From positions 1 through 42,936 of the forward strand of contig MU119580.1 in assembly GCA_014904845.1 (NCBI GenBank): 42,936 nt of DNA. Direction: 5' to 3'. Positions 32,228 through 42,936 of the stretch are shown piece by piece. Numbering within the stretch: the first letter of the stretch is position 1; the number at the start of each line of letters is the position of its first letter. The notes beneath the pieces are model-generated. The model did not search any database, was not told the origin of the DNA, and worked only from the letters and a program-made list of their open reading frames with translations. The translations under genes were made by a program, and so were the position numbers. This stretch comes from Acephala macrosclerotiorum (taxonomy: Eukaryota > Ascomycota > Leotiomycetes > Helotiales > Mollisiaceae).

Positions 32228-33749
32228 CTAGGATACCCAGCGCAAACTGAAAATGGAAGCCGTAGGTCTGGATAGCCCAACCTCAAGAGTGCTATTGGCG
32301 CTGCTTATGCTCTTAGGAATCGTTTCGCCTTTTCTCTCAAGCACAATCTTCGGCGGGTTTTCGGCGGAAGGATCAGCCAGCTTGTAAAAGCGTCTTCCAG
32401 ACCGGCTTAGGAACTGCTCGAGCCGCTCCTGCGTGACTTCGTGTTCCCCAATTACTCCCCTTTCGATTGCTTCTTCTAGAGCTAGAATGACAAGCTGGGT
32501 AGCGAAGGGCTGTGTAAATACGCCTGCTGGCACTGGTTGATGACCTTGCGTTTTGGACGCCAAGGGATGCGGCGCGCTATCACTACCACTAAATATCAAG
32601 CAAGGTCAATAAAACACCCACTAGGAAGAAGGTGGCGCAATTTACAAGAAGAATTTGGGGTCGCCGCTACATGCGGCTTTAACTAGAGCATCTCGATCCA
32701 ACGGCGTCTGTGGAAGAGGCTTGCAAAAAGCCAGAGGATCTGCCTGACTAATATCTCCTGTCAGGTAAAGGTGATGTGCCGTTATAGTTCCTGCAGGACT
32801 CATGTTTTAGAAGGAGGATAGCAAAAGTGGAAGCAGACTGAGGTAATCATGGAACCGAGATATTAGGGATAGCTGTGGAAGAACGAACCAGCAATTGATG
32901 GACCACAAGCCCGTACGGCATCCAGAGCCGCTGCGGTAGAACAATGCTGTAAGGTATCAGTATAATATTCTGCAGTTAATGATGATCTACTCGCCTCGAG
33001 GATACATCGAAGTCTGGGGAACTTCTCGTGAAGCTTCTTTAGTTCTGGCAAGAATGCCTCTTCGCGGGAAATATTGTTGCTTGGCAGAGATCCTGGCACC
33101 TCCCCGTGCAAGTTCAGTACAAGATCGTACTGTTCCATAGCGGCGAAGACAGGAGAATAGGCTTCTAAGAAATCCACCGTGACGCCTGAATCGGAGTTCG
33201 TAGTGACACCTAAAATGAATTAATACTGCGGCTCTGGGGGCAGAGGCCATATTATTGACGCCTTACCTTGAGGGTACATCTTGACTCCGGTAATACCAGC
33301 GGCTGCGGCCTGAGCGATTACTTCAGGGGTAACGGAAGGATGAAGCTAGTATTATTAGATGACGTGGTAACTCGCCATAGTACCTGCTGGGCAACCTACG
33401 TAGAGAGACATAAGATAATGGACTCTAGGTTCAATATACTGTAGGCGAGACTGATATTCTAGAGCGGAGGCCACACTTGTGATAGGCGGTTGTAGGTTTG
33501 GCTATTAACCAGGTCAGGCAATGACAGACCGGGATACTAGGACGTCTACTTGCCATGACGAACACTGTGTCTACTCCCCCTTTACGGATTTGGGGGACCA
33601 CCAACTCCATGACCTGCAGAGCTCGGAATAATATTAGTCAAGTCCAGGCTAGTACAGGGACTGAATGGATTGACCTGGTCTTGCCTCAAATGGACATGCA
33701 TGTCTGCCGATGCTGGCAATTCTAAACGCTGTACGTCTTTCAGCCTCAT
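32228..33749 (-). CDS. URA4: Dihydroorotase (pyrimidine biosynthesis)
   Basis: It cyclises N-carbamoyl-L-aspartate to dihydroorotate in the cytosol, step 3 of UMP synthesis. Eight exons (33675-33749, 33554-33613, 33400-33501, 33267-33345, 32995-33209, 32889-32946, 32646-32790, 32228-32588) give 364 aa, the length I recall for yeast Ura4. The zinc site is complete: H18 and H20 (DMHVHLRQ), carboxylated K101 (GVKMYPQG), H140 (LNLHGEV), H178 (ILEHCSTAAALDAV) and D248 (FFFGSDSAPHP). Introns 33502-33553 (GCAAGT donor) and 32947-32994 (GCGAGT donor) are GC-AG; the other five are GT-AG. The 48-nt GC-AG intron is stop-free and a multiple of three. The start is the ATG just before RLKDVQRLELPASADMHVHL. 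Seven introns is a high number for a 1.1-kb coding sequence. Confidence 0.93.
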
Positions 33750-36089
33750 TTTGCCAGAGGATACGTGAAGGATGATTGTGCGCCGAAATTTTTAGCCAGG
33801 CCGAGTCTTTATACGGTCAAAGGGAATCGTTTTTTCTCTTTATGTTTTTAGAAAATGGCGTGAGAAATTATAACTAAATTTTTTTAGCCACGTATGAAAA
33901 CCCCACTAAAAAGATAACACGGACCCTAAGATAAGAAACTCAGCTGACATGCAATTATTGAATTTCACGCGATTTTCACTAAAACGGCATGTCCTTTGCA
34001 ATTGAAACAATAATTAAGTCAAGGACAGGAAAATTTCTGGCATTGACGGACGCTGTGGTGTGATGGACGCTGGAAAATGCTGATGAGGCTGCTGCCGCAT
34101 CCATTTCACTGCCGTGCGAGGATTCGGTGACGTCAGCAACTACGGTGCGGTGATTGGGCACTGCTCAAAATGGGATTATCACGTGCTAATACAAAGTATT
34201 CCTGCATGAACTTCCGTCTATCCCTACGGTCCTCATTGTCCTTGAGATCCATGATTAAGCATTAATCGGAACATTTGTCTTCATAATACCGTGATTAGAG
34301 CACGTGAGAAATATGTCACATGAACGCACATGATAAGCTTTTATTTCCGTCCCTGTATATGGGCATTTTTGCATTTTGTGTGGGCAGGTAGACAGAGATG
34401 ACTGTTTGGGGATGTACAATAGCGACAGAATTCGGACCCCTGGTTGGGGGTCCTTTCGGGCCCTCGTTAAAAGCTGATGATTTTTGATGAGATGCATTAA
34501 CAGGGTGAGCAGACCTGAACAGACCTGAACCCTGACTGGGTCGTCCCTGAGCCGTCCCTGAGCCGGCTTGAGTAAAGACGGCACTGGTTACGTAAGCATA
34601 AGTGTGAACATTCCCGTGGTAGAACAGCAGAAACGATTCCAAACTCCAAACCCTGTCGCAGTGGAGCCTCTCCCTTGGTGCTTGAGGCTATGTAGGGGTT
34701 TCTCTTTGGCCAGAGCCGACAAGAACCCTGTCCTGACGTTTCATTCTCCAATGTCATGCAATACGTCAAGCGAGAATAGGACAAGTATTGTGAAAATGGG
34801 AGGTACATGACAGCGAGAGCGAAGTTAGCAACAATTACTGCATGGCACACCGGTCCTCAAACGTATAAGTCTGGATGCTTTGCACCTTTCTTCAAAAACC
34901 TTCTGATTGCACCCTCAGAGATGTCTCTCTTTCTACTTACCACCTTCGCCGAAAAGTTCTCTCCCTCTCCCCGTCGTAAGAGTTGGCAAACTTGTCCGTC
35001 CTCTTGTTTTTCGAAATAGAGGGAAGAGTTGTTATATACCTGTTTGCCCTGAAGTTTTAGAAGTTAATTATACTACAACCAAATGCAGATATGATTTTCT
35101 TTACAAGAGCCAACAGTAGCTTCAAGATTTTCTCGTCTCGGCTGTAACTTGAGGTCGTACACTATATCTTATGAGTATATAAACGCCCAACTCCCAGATA
35201 TATCACCTCAATCATAGCAGGATGACCCCGAGAAATGAACGTACTGGAAAGCAGCAGCCAGATCTTCAAGCGATGAAGAACAAGCACCGATTTGTTCTCG
35301 CACCGCCGAGAGGAAGTTTTTGTTGACCTTTCGACTTTCTAGCCGTTAAGTTTGAGAACCCGTTCAGCTCGCCATAAAGTAAGAGATGTTGGCAGTGGGA
35401 GAGTTTTTGACACCAAGAACACTCCAATTTGTAGGGAAGTATTCCAGGGCGATATGACCTCGGAAAGCTGCCTCTCTCGACCCTAATTGGCTATGAATAT
35501 TATAGATTTGTATATCTACAAACTTGTGTGTGGGAATGAGCTGACCTGAATATCCATATTATACCATGATCAATTTCGTTATGACTTTTTGATCTTGAAC
35601 AGCTTTCGATCTTAACTCTTCGTTTAAAACTAAATGGATAAAGAAGGATAAAGATCACATTTTCAGGATTGGCTGAAAACATGTCGAGCGGCTTAACGGA
35701 AGTAAAGTCTCTAGTAAAAGTCATGCACATCCAACAATAATCAAAATATTCAAAATGAGAAGAAGACATAATGAGAATAAAGCAGAAAAAGCCTTTTCTA
35801 AGTGAAAGGGTAGAAATCCACAAGGCCTCGCCAAATCTCTCTAATAACCAAACTTTTCATATACTCTTCCCAACTTTTTGACAATTTAGAAGATTTATTA
35901 GAAAGATACATTTTTGTGTTGTTTTTTTCATGGCATGTTTAACACCATGTAATTATGCACATCAAACAGCGGCCGCGAGTGCTAAGATTAATGATTAGTA
36001 TTTGTTATGTGAAATAATAGGTTCGGGAGAGACGAGATCGAGAGATTCTCCACACCACTGAATCAACTATATAAGGAAATCACAAGCGT

Positions 36090-36251
36090 TTACAACGCAG
36101 TTATCGAAGTTGGTGTAGGGACTGGAACCAGGAAGGACAACACTAGGTGTTGCTTGTAAGGTAGCGAGTGTTGCAAAGGCCGGGGCTGCATGGGGGCAGC
36201 TGGAACGGAGAGAGCGAGGAAGAGAGGGCCGAAGATCTTTGAAGCGTGCAT
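36090..36251 (-). CDS. Possible small secreted peptide (53 codons)
   Basis: An ATG frame on the minus strand starts MHASKIFGPLFLALSVPAAP, which resembles a signal peptide, and ends after 53 residues without cysteine. In another frame of the same strand the downstream part reads as a different, Cys-containing tail (SPYTNFDNCVVNACDFLI). This may mean a frameshifted or unrecognised spliced effector-like gene, or chance. Support is weak. Confidence 0.15.
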   Translation of the reverse strand: MHASKIFGPLFLALSVPAAPMQPRPLQHSLPYKQHLVLSFLVPVPTPTSITAL

Positions 36252-36478
36252 ATCGATAGGGGGTGGTTTTTTGGTGAAGCGGATGTATTATTGTAGATAT
36301 TGAAACTTTTGAGAAGTGTAGTACAAGATAGATCGGTAGGCGTGGAAGTCGAGAAGTATAGCTGAGGATTATTGATTAAGTGAATTGTTAATGGAGCGAT
36401 GAGGGACCAGAATATGCTCGAGGAGACTGGGTGTTTAATACTCTCATAACTAGAATGGGATAAATGATCTGGCTACTT

Positions 36479-36570
36479 GTGCTGCCTAGAAGTCTATTGG
36501 TGCGTTATTGCGGATCCTGATTGATTTACTGGACCGGGGAGGGGCCCACTAACAGACTTCTACGCGGCAC
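36479..36570. repeat. Short inverted repeat, 24-bp arms
   Basis: Arms 36479-36502 (GTGCTGCCTAGAAGTCTATT...) and 36547-36570 (...AACAGACTTCTACGCGGCAC) are reverse complements with four differences. The 44-bp spacer contains CCGGGGAGGGGCC. It could be a solo end pair of a tiny MITE or a transcription-related hairpin. Confidence 0.4.
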
Positions 36571-37220
36571 GAGGAGATAAAAAGCAGATTTGCAAGCCGA
36601 GCTTAAAAATGAACCTCTTTATATTGATTTGGTCGGGTTTGGAAGCTCCGCGAACGCTTACTGACCGGCTATGCTAAGGTACGGCGTAAGCTTTAGCTTT
36701 TACGAACCTATTACCAAAAGTTTATATACGCGAAAACTCTGGTAATAAATACTAGAATCATAATTTAAAGCATTTTTAATGAGAGAAATGCTTCGAATCT
36801 CTGTCTTTAATAAGTACATACTGTATAGAAATAATTCTATCTAGGATGTTTCGCATAATTAGCGACGGTGTACATAGACTTTTGGTGAGGAATTTGGAGA
36901 GAATGATGCTGGATGTTTAAAGTATTTTGAGATATGAAAGTGCGGAAAGAAGCAATCTGCCCAAAATTCTTGATTCGTGAAATTGGGGTCGTGTTCCATC
37001 CTCTCAGACTGAGTTATGCTTGATTACTATCTACTCCCTCACCTGGCGGCGCGAAAACATTTTCCTTCTTTCTACCCAGCCCCCAAGCTCTCACATACCA
37101 TTTCCTCTTCCCTCTTTTGCCTTTTGCCTTTTTCTCATTATTGTCCCTCTTCCCAAAAACCAAAACATCCAAACCCCTCTGTAATAAATACACCAAGATC
37201 CACCACTCCCTCGGCTTCGA

Positions 37221-37514
37221 CTATTCACCATTCTCTCTCGGTTTGTATGTATGAAACAACTCTCTTCTTCCACAAGTCACGGGTATCAGGTTGCATCGAG
37301 GAGAGTAAGTTGTGTTTAAGGGATTCCGCCGATAAAGAATACGACGTCTGCTGGAACGGGAGGGCGCGAGAGTCGCGCCGGCATAGTCGAATATACCAGT
37401 GCATTCCATTTGTGCTACGCTGAAGATCTCAGTGGGCATTTGTGTCTGGAAACTTTTAGCGGATTTGAGGGGAGTGGATTGAATGGCTTGCGGAACAGTT
37501 TTGGATTTTTCCAT
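37221..37514 (-). CDS. Possible small hypothetical protein (97 aa)
   Basis: An ATG frame (MEKSKTVPQAIQSTPLKSAK) of 97 codons with balanced amino-acid use and no recognised domain or signal peptide. It lies in an otherwise gene-poor stretch and overlaps open frames on the other strand. It could equally be a chance frame. Confidence 0.18.
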   Translation of the reverse strand: MEKSKTVPQAIQSTPLKSAKSFQTQMPTEIFSVAQMECTGIFDYAGATLAPSRSSRRRILYRRNPLNTTYSPRCNLIPVTCGRRELFHTYKPRENGE

Positions 37515-37989
37515 CTCGGTCTGCTGTCTAAATTCCTCCTACGACAATGAGGTTCTCTCCTGGGCGTGGCAGCCCCCTCTGTGCAGAATATGCCGCTGGG
37601 ACTCTTCGTTTTTGCGGTCGATGCTGAAATAGGCCTGGGTTTTCATTCATTGAAGAGAAAAAGGAGCTGCGCCAGCAGGGCCAAGCCACCGAGTACCATT
37701 TCGAAATCGGTAAGGATGATGTTGGACTAGAATCAAATCGGTTTCCTTTGGCTGGCTGAGTATCTGCGTGCCGTACCGGGGAAGCGGCCTAGAACTCAAA
37801 GAACGTCATGCCCCAAAGCGGCCCGCTGCCGTCTGGTCAGGATTGGGGTATGGCTTCTGGCTAAGTGCTAGGCTGGCCGTAGGACCCCAAGGTATAGTGG
37901 ATCGGTTTGTCATGGGGCGCTGTTACGTGCCGCACGTGCGCCCCTAGCTCGGTACTCGTTTTGACTGGGTAACCTTAAACGCCCAGTCT

Positions 37990-38360
37990 TATTAAACGCC
38001 CAATCCAAAAAAAAAAAAAATCGCAATTTTTGTTTAATTATAACTTTTGAAACCCTTTATAAAATTTGATAAAATGAGAATGCAATTATTTATATATATA
38101 AATATTATTTTAATAAAAATTAATTTTTTTTAATTAAACGTTTAATCGATTAAAACGAATATTAAAATATATTTAATATAAAAAAATAACGTTTATTTTC
38201 GCAAATAATTTTCAAAAAAATATATATTTAAATTTTTTTTATTTTTTTAAATAATTATTATTTATTATTTCATTTTATAAAAATGTTAAACGTAATATTA
38301 TTTATAAACTACTTTTGATAAAATTTTTTACTACTAATTAATTCGTTAAAAATCCTTATA
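37990..38360. repeat. AT-rich, RIP-like island
   Basis: About 370 bp of nearly pure A/T with scattered CG dinucleotides. On its left edge a short direct repeat, TTAAACGCCCAGTCTTA followed by TTAAACGCCCAATC, lies at about 37974-38006. No coding content remains. Confidence 0.6.
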
Positions 38361-39096
38361 ACCGAGCGGGTTATAAGTTTTACAAAGGAGCGGTGTGCAA
38401 ATAATTTCGACCTGCCATCGCTTGATTCACATAAGTGCTTTATGAGGCGTGCTACTCAGCAGTGGCTAGCTGACTGATGGCACTTATGCAGTACTGTGCA
38501 ATGTGTCTAAACTCTGTACGCTGTTACAACGGGAACTATCATGCATTGCCGTCAATTCTAGTGAATCACGGAATAGTTCAAGTCTCCATCACACGTGAAA
38601 CTGTTGCAGAAACTTCTTTCCCCGCCATCCCAGTAGACAGCGAATCTATCGTCCTCCAGCTTGATTTGGTGGCTATCTGAAACAGGTCCTGACTCCTAAT
38701 AATTCGACTAGTTTTTCATCTTATGCAACGCTACAACCTTCAGCGTTAATTTTGGGCGTGAAAAGATGCTTATGGCGGGCTGGATAGGGTTCTTGGCTGC
38801 ATCCATCAAACCGCGTTTGCATGCTCTGGCTACTACTCCTCAGCTGAAAGACGTCCCAGGGATATGATTGACTAGTGTTGAAAGTTGGTCACAGGCTTGG
38901 CTAATGTATCGACCATATTCTAGCCAGAAAGGCGGGTGAACGTCTCACCATGTGTTGCCTGTCCGAGATGCACAAGAGAAGGGTACAAATATAAAGCAGC
39001 AGTCTCCATAGACACCATTCCTCAGCTGCCCAGCAACATTTTCCGCCCCTAAATTCTCGAAACAAGCAATCATTGCGCTCAATACATCACTCAGCC
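38361..39096. other. Upstream region of the tyrosinase gene
   Basis: GC-balanced sequence between the AT-rich island and the tyrosinase start. It contains the candidate TATA element at 38990. The 67-codon frame at 38477-38680 has no recognisable features. Confidence 0.5.
38990..38996 (+). promoter_or_regulatory. TATA box candidate of the tyrosinase gene
   Basis: TATAAAG lies about 105 bp upstream of the ATG at 39097. Position and sequence are consistent with a core promoter. Inference only. Confidence 0.5.
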
Positions 39097-41617
39097 ATGG
39101 CACATCCTCAAGACATAGCAGCCACTGGTGTTGTGGTTGGAATGAAGGAATTGATAGGCGAAGTGCACTCAAGAGTTGATATCGATGTCTTGCTTGTTTC
39201 ACAGCCAGATACCTTCAACTTGTTTCTGCAGGCCTTAGCTATGTTGCAGGAAAATCCAAACCTCCTTGGTTATTATGCACTTGCAGGCAAGACCAAATAC
39301 CGGTATCAAGTTCGGATAGTTTTCTGACTCCCGATAGGCATTCATGGACTTCCGAGTAATACCTGGGACGAAGTTAACAAGAAGTTCAAAGACAGGTTCG
39401 GTGGCTACTGTGCACATGGGGTCTTGGTCTTCCCAACTTGGCATAGACCATACCTGTCATTGGTCGAGGTAGGTCAACTGTTAGCTTCACGTTAAATTCG
39501 GCATGAAAAACTGATACGGTTATAGCAAACCATCTATCTGAATATGGTCGAAATTGCAAAAAATTATGACCCACCGTATCGACAAAAGTATCTCGACGCA
39601 GCCAAAGCATTTCGCCTACCCTACCTCGACTATTTCCGCCCGCGTGATGGTGAAGTCAAGTTTCCTGGTCTGTCGCGGAACCCTACTGAAACTTCATTCC
39701 CTTACAACTTTCGATTGCCCGATATCTTGAATGAAAGGAAGGTTGCTCTCCGACTACCACCTCATGATACGCTGAAATACGACATCGACAACCCCCTTTA
39801 CTCCTACAAGTTCACCAAAGAACATGGCCAGCTTCCTGATATCGACCAAGAACAGATCGTAAGTCAGCCAAGAAACATAGAACTGCTGCTTTTCTAACAT
39901 CTTAACTAGAAGCAATGGTATTCAACTGCGCAGACTGTGAGATACCCAGACAGTCTCGCATCGACAACCCACAACCTTAAGGGGCTTAGTAACGCCCTTA
40001 ACTCCGGGCGTGAGGGAAGGAGCTCCCTAGCTCTAGCTCTAATCCATTCCCAACCTTATACCAGATTGAGCACAGTGGCATCAGATAAACTAGAAGAAGG
40101 AGACATGACCATATTTTCTTCCAAGGACGGAAGCGGCTCGCTAGAGGGGTCTATTCATGGAAATTACCACAACCTCATCGGTGGTAGCGGTCATATGTCA
40201 ACTCCTTCTCTGGCAGCGTTCGATCCGGTATTTTGGTTTCATCATTGGTAAGTCAACTCCCTCGGAGACTTATCATTAAGTCCGTTAACAGGAACAATAG
40301 CCAAATTGACCGGCTGTGGGCATTCTGGCAAGCATTCCATCCTGATGCATGGTTTCCAAAGCCGATGGCAGGTCAGTTGGCCGAAAACAAGAAGGACCTT
40401 CTGCCATTCTATAAATCGCGTACAGGATTAGGGAATGGCACATTCTTCAACTCTGATGACACCAAAACCACGCAATTGTTCGGGTATGTCTATGACGACT
40501 TCGTTGGCATCAAGGACGGTGACATTCAGACACTCCGAAAACACATCGACGAGAAGTACATATGGGCTAGTCGAACACCAACCCACCCGAATTTCACTGA
40601 TCCCCACTCAACATGAGACCGCTGAACGTTCGATCGACGTACTTCTTCTCGAAAGCACTGGAAGCACCAACGCAACTGTTTGCAATGGCATCAGGCCCAA
40701 CAATCTCTTCAACAAATGGCACTGTGGCTGCCAACACAGGGAAAGCTGATTTCGCGGGCGTAGCGAATACTGTCACCTCTAAGTTGCAAGCCGCTGTTGA
40801 GTCGGTTCCAGTTCAAGTGCATAACGTCACAAGTGGCGGTCGAGACACAATAGCGACATCCTTGGCATCGACCAAGATCGACTCTAAATTTGACAGAGAG
40901 TGGTACGTGGACTCTGTGGTTAATCGGTAAGTCTACGCTCGTTTCACTCACGACCCTTCCTTGTTACACACTCTTTCCGACCGAGGACTCGTATCACTAA
41001 CACAATTAAGTGCCGCCGCAAATGGGCCCTTCACAATCTACTTCTTCCTCGCACTATCCGGCCAAATGACGACAAATCCGGCTCAATATAGTCAGTCTCC
41101 CTACCTTGCCGGCCTGAACCATATTTTCGCCGCACCTCGTGAAATTTGCGACAATTGTGGGGATCAGGAAGCAGCGGGACAACTTGCTTCCGATACCAAC
41201 CCGATCACTCCTCTTCTCCTTGATTATCTGGACTTGCCTGATAATGGGTTGGAGAGTTTGCGACCTGAGCACGTGAAACCATTCTTGGTCAAATATCTGA
41301 GATGGAGAGTCGTCTACGTAAGTTTCCCTATTGCCGATTCCATTTCCTCTTATGTTCAAATGCCTATTGAAATCCCACAACCCCGTCCCAACCTCTATTT
41401 CAATAACTGCCTTCTCTACCCAGTGATAAAGACATTACTAACCATATATTCTATACTGCAGCATGGGAATGTCAGCAAAGACCCAAGAGAAGTGCCTGAC
41501 CTCCGTATCAACATCAGTGCCAAGGTTTATCACGACGACGGGACGAAGACCTACGAAGCGTATCCCGATATCGTTGAAGATATTTTGCAAAATGCGAGTG
41601 CAACAGCCAGTGTCTAA
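39097..41617 (+). CDS. Tyrosinase (type-3 copper monooxygenase)
   Basis: It oxidises monophenols and o-diphenols to o-quinones, the entry to melanin. The eight-exon model (39097-39286, 39338-39468, 39526-39858, 39910-40247, 40301-40555, 40618-40926, 41011-41317, 41462-41617) gives 672 aa. CuA: H66 (AGIHGLP), H90 (YCAHG, with C88 placed for the Cys-His thioether) and H99 (FPTWHRPY). CuB: H301 and H305 (SIHGNYHNL) and the HH pair H329-H330 in FWFHHCQIDRLW, restored by splicing. A C-terminal tyrosinase domain follows ([35 protein letters not shown]). No signal peptide is seen. Intron 1 (39287-39337) is GC-AG. Intron 5 (40556-40617) has a poor GAG acceptor and is the weakest part of the model. 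Intron 7 (144 nt) is stop-free and a multiple of three. Confidence 0.88.
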
Positions 41618-42109
41618 GCCGACGACTAGCGTACCAATGAGGCTCATCATAATACAAGGAGTCAATCACTTCCACAATGTAGGTGATTAGGGCGAACCGA
41701 GGTTGATTAGCACTGGAGCAGAAGTAGTAAGGCTAGCTAGTTAACCGAAATTGTGTCAGTTGGAAGTTACGTATTACGCGGTAGCGGGTTCAGGGGTTTA
41801 AAATTTACTATAAATAGCTTCATTCCTTCAGCTAGAAACATCAATCAACGAGCTTCGTTCACGCTCGTCTTCGCTGTCTTTTACCGTCCAACGGCCCTAC
41901 GCAAGCTCCGGGGTGGCCTGAGACAGCTACGGAGATCGTAATCTCAGCTCGTCCCGCCGGAGGCCTTGTCTGCGACGCGTAGCTTCTTATATAACTTAGT
42001 TATTAAAGAATGGAATGTAAGTAATCTAGTTCTCGGACCGGCTCGACTGTACACGTGATGCGGCCGCTATGCGGCCGCTGCGACCGCTAGTTTTCTAAAG
42101 CTCGAACTA
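41618..42109. other. 3' flank of the tyrosinase gene and edge of the AT-rich island
   Basis: This contains the tyrosinase 3' region and a GC-richer patch at about 41840-41990. A short tandem array of a NotI-like unit lies at 42060-42090: GCGGCCGCT twice, then GCGACCGCT. The words GCTCGACTGTACACGTGAT (about 42041) and GCTCGAACTATACACGTAAT (about 42100) flank the array as a degenerate direct repeat. No gene. Confidence 0.5.
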
Positions 42110-42839
42110 TACACGTAATATGATTACTAATTTAAAAATTATATAATAAATTAAATAAAATTAAATAAAATATTTAATATAATTAAATTATTTTTATTAT
42201 TAAAAATTATTATTAAATAAATAATTTTAAATAAATATTATATTTTAATAATTTTTTTTTATAAAATTTAAAAAATAAAAAAAAATTAATTTATTATTAT
42301 TATTATTATTATTATTTTTTTTTTTTTAAATTTTTAATAATTAATAAATAAATTTTTAATTTTATTATATATTATAATTTTTATTATAATATTGAAAAAT
42401 ATTAATAATTTATATTAAATTTAAAAAAATTATTTTATAATATTTTATTCGTTTAAAATTTAAAAAATTTATTTTTTTATAAAATTATTCAATTATTATA
42501 AAAATAAAAATATAATTTATTAATTTATATTAATAAATTTACAATTTTTTATTTAATTATTAAAATAATTTTTTTTTTATTAATTTAATATTAAATTATA
42601 ATTATATATAAAAATATTTATATACGATTTAAAATTATTTATAATTAATATTATTTTATTTTTAAATTTTAAATTTCATTTTTTAAAAAATAATTAATAA
42701 AATTAAATTAAAATTATTTTATATTTTATAATTTTATTAAAATATTTAAAAATATTTTTATAAATTATATTTAATAAGTAATAAAAACATATTATTATTA
42801 TATAAATATATTTATTATTAAATCTTTTTTAATTAATAT
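42110..42839. repeat. AT-rich, RIP-like island (right edge)
   Basis: Over 700 bp of almost pure A/T, including an ATT trinucleotide run followed by a T run at about 42292-42328. There is no coding frame of note and almost no G or C. It continues into the terminal tandem repeat and likely beyond the window. Confidence 0.7.
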
Positions 42840-42936
42840 TATATTTTATTTATTTTATTTATTTTATTTATTTTATTTATTTTATTTATTTTATTTATTT
42901 TATTTATTTTATTTATTTTATTTATTTTATTTATTT
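42840..42936. repeat. 9-bp tandem repeat (TTTTATTTA)n at the window end
   Basis: The last 97 bp are a near-perfect array of TTTTATTTA, about ten copies, running off the edge of the window. Its true length is unknown. Confidence 0.85.

Larger units (their letters stand above)
33750..37989. other. 4.2-kb gene-poor region
   Basis: Upstream of the dihydroorotase gene. Numerous short frames exist on both strands, the longest about 135 codons (37016-37423 +), but none shows a recognised motif or convincing splice structure. A 92-bp inverted repeat lies at 36479-36570. Weak candidates for small proteins are 36090-36251 (-) and 37221-37514 (-), listed separately. The rest I cannot explain. Confidence 0.45.

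Noticed and set aside
1..42936. tRNA, rRNA and CRISPR content
   Set aside because: A scan by eye for tRNA B-box-like words and for regularly spaced short repeats found nothing convincing. The sequence is eukaryotic, so CRISPR arrays are not expected.

Overview
This is nuclear DNA from a filamentous ascomycete (Pezizomycotina). Short spliceosomal introns of about 45-145 nt, with CTRAY-type branch sites just before the acceptor, interrupt almost every gene. The protein families are fungal: GINS Sld5, Zn2Cys6 regulators, CBM18 proteins, tyrosinase and the yeast-type dihydroorotase. Very AT-rich gene-free blocks with transition-biased decay alternate with GC-balanced gene blocks, as left by repeat-induced point mutation (RIP). 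Leotiomycetes is a guess only; the sequence alone does not fix the class.

Layout, left to right. 1-560 is an AT-rich island. 902-1701 (-) encodes GINS subunit Sld5. 1.7-4.8 kb has no intact gene. 4780-7780 (+) encodes a 958-aa secreted mucin-like protein with two chitin-binding CBM18 modules alternating with two copies of an unnamed domain. A 211-bp MITE-like element lies at 8.6 kb. 10870-12876 (-) is a 668-aa disordered conserved protein, and 15748-17526 (+) an O-fucosyltransferase-like type II membrane enzyme. 18.1-18.6 kb is a cluster of inverted repeats, including a 191-bp MITE-like element.

The central block (19.4-30.8 kb) looks like a sugar-utilisation cluster: a secreted clan GH-A glycoside hydrolase (-), a divergent maltose-permease-type MFS sugar transporter (+), an intracellular GH31 alpha-xylosidase (-) and a 970-aa regulator with two C2H2 fingers plus a Zn2Cys6 cluster (-). 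The inferred scheme is secreted hydrolase, oligosaccharide import, cytosolic release of xylose or glucose, and a dedicated regulator. A 252-bp MITE with perfect 30-bp inverted ends sits in the shared promoter of the hydrolase and the transporter.

31.1-31.4 kb is a small AT-rich island. 32228-33749 (-) is an eight-exon dihydroorotase (URA4 type) with two GC-AG introns. 33.8-39.1 kb is gene-poor, with another AT-rich island at 38 kb. 39097-41617 (+) is an eight-exon tyrosinase, also with a GC-AG intron. The window ends in an AT-rich island (42.1-42.9 kb) finishing in a 9-bp tandem repeat.

Exon structures were worked out by hand from splice consensus, reading frame and remembered family conservation. 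Every multi-exon model given sums to a whole number of codons. No database search was run; family names rest on motif recognition.
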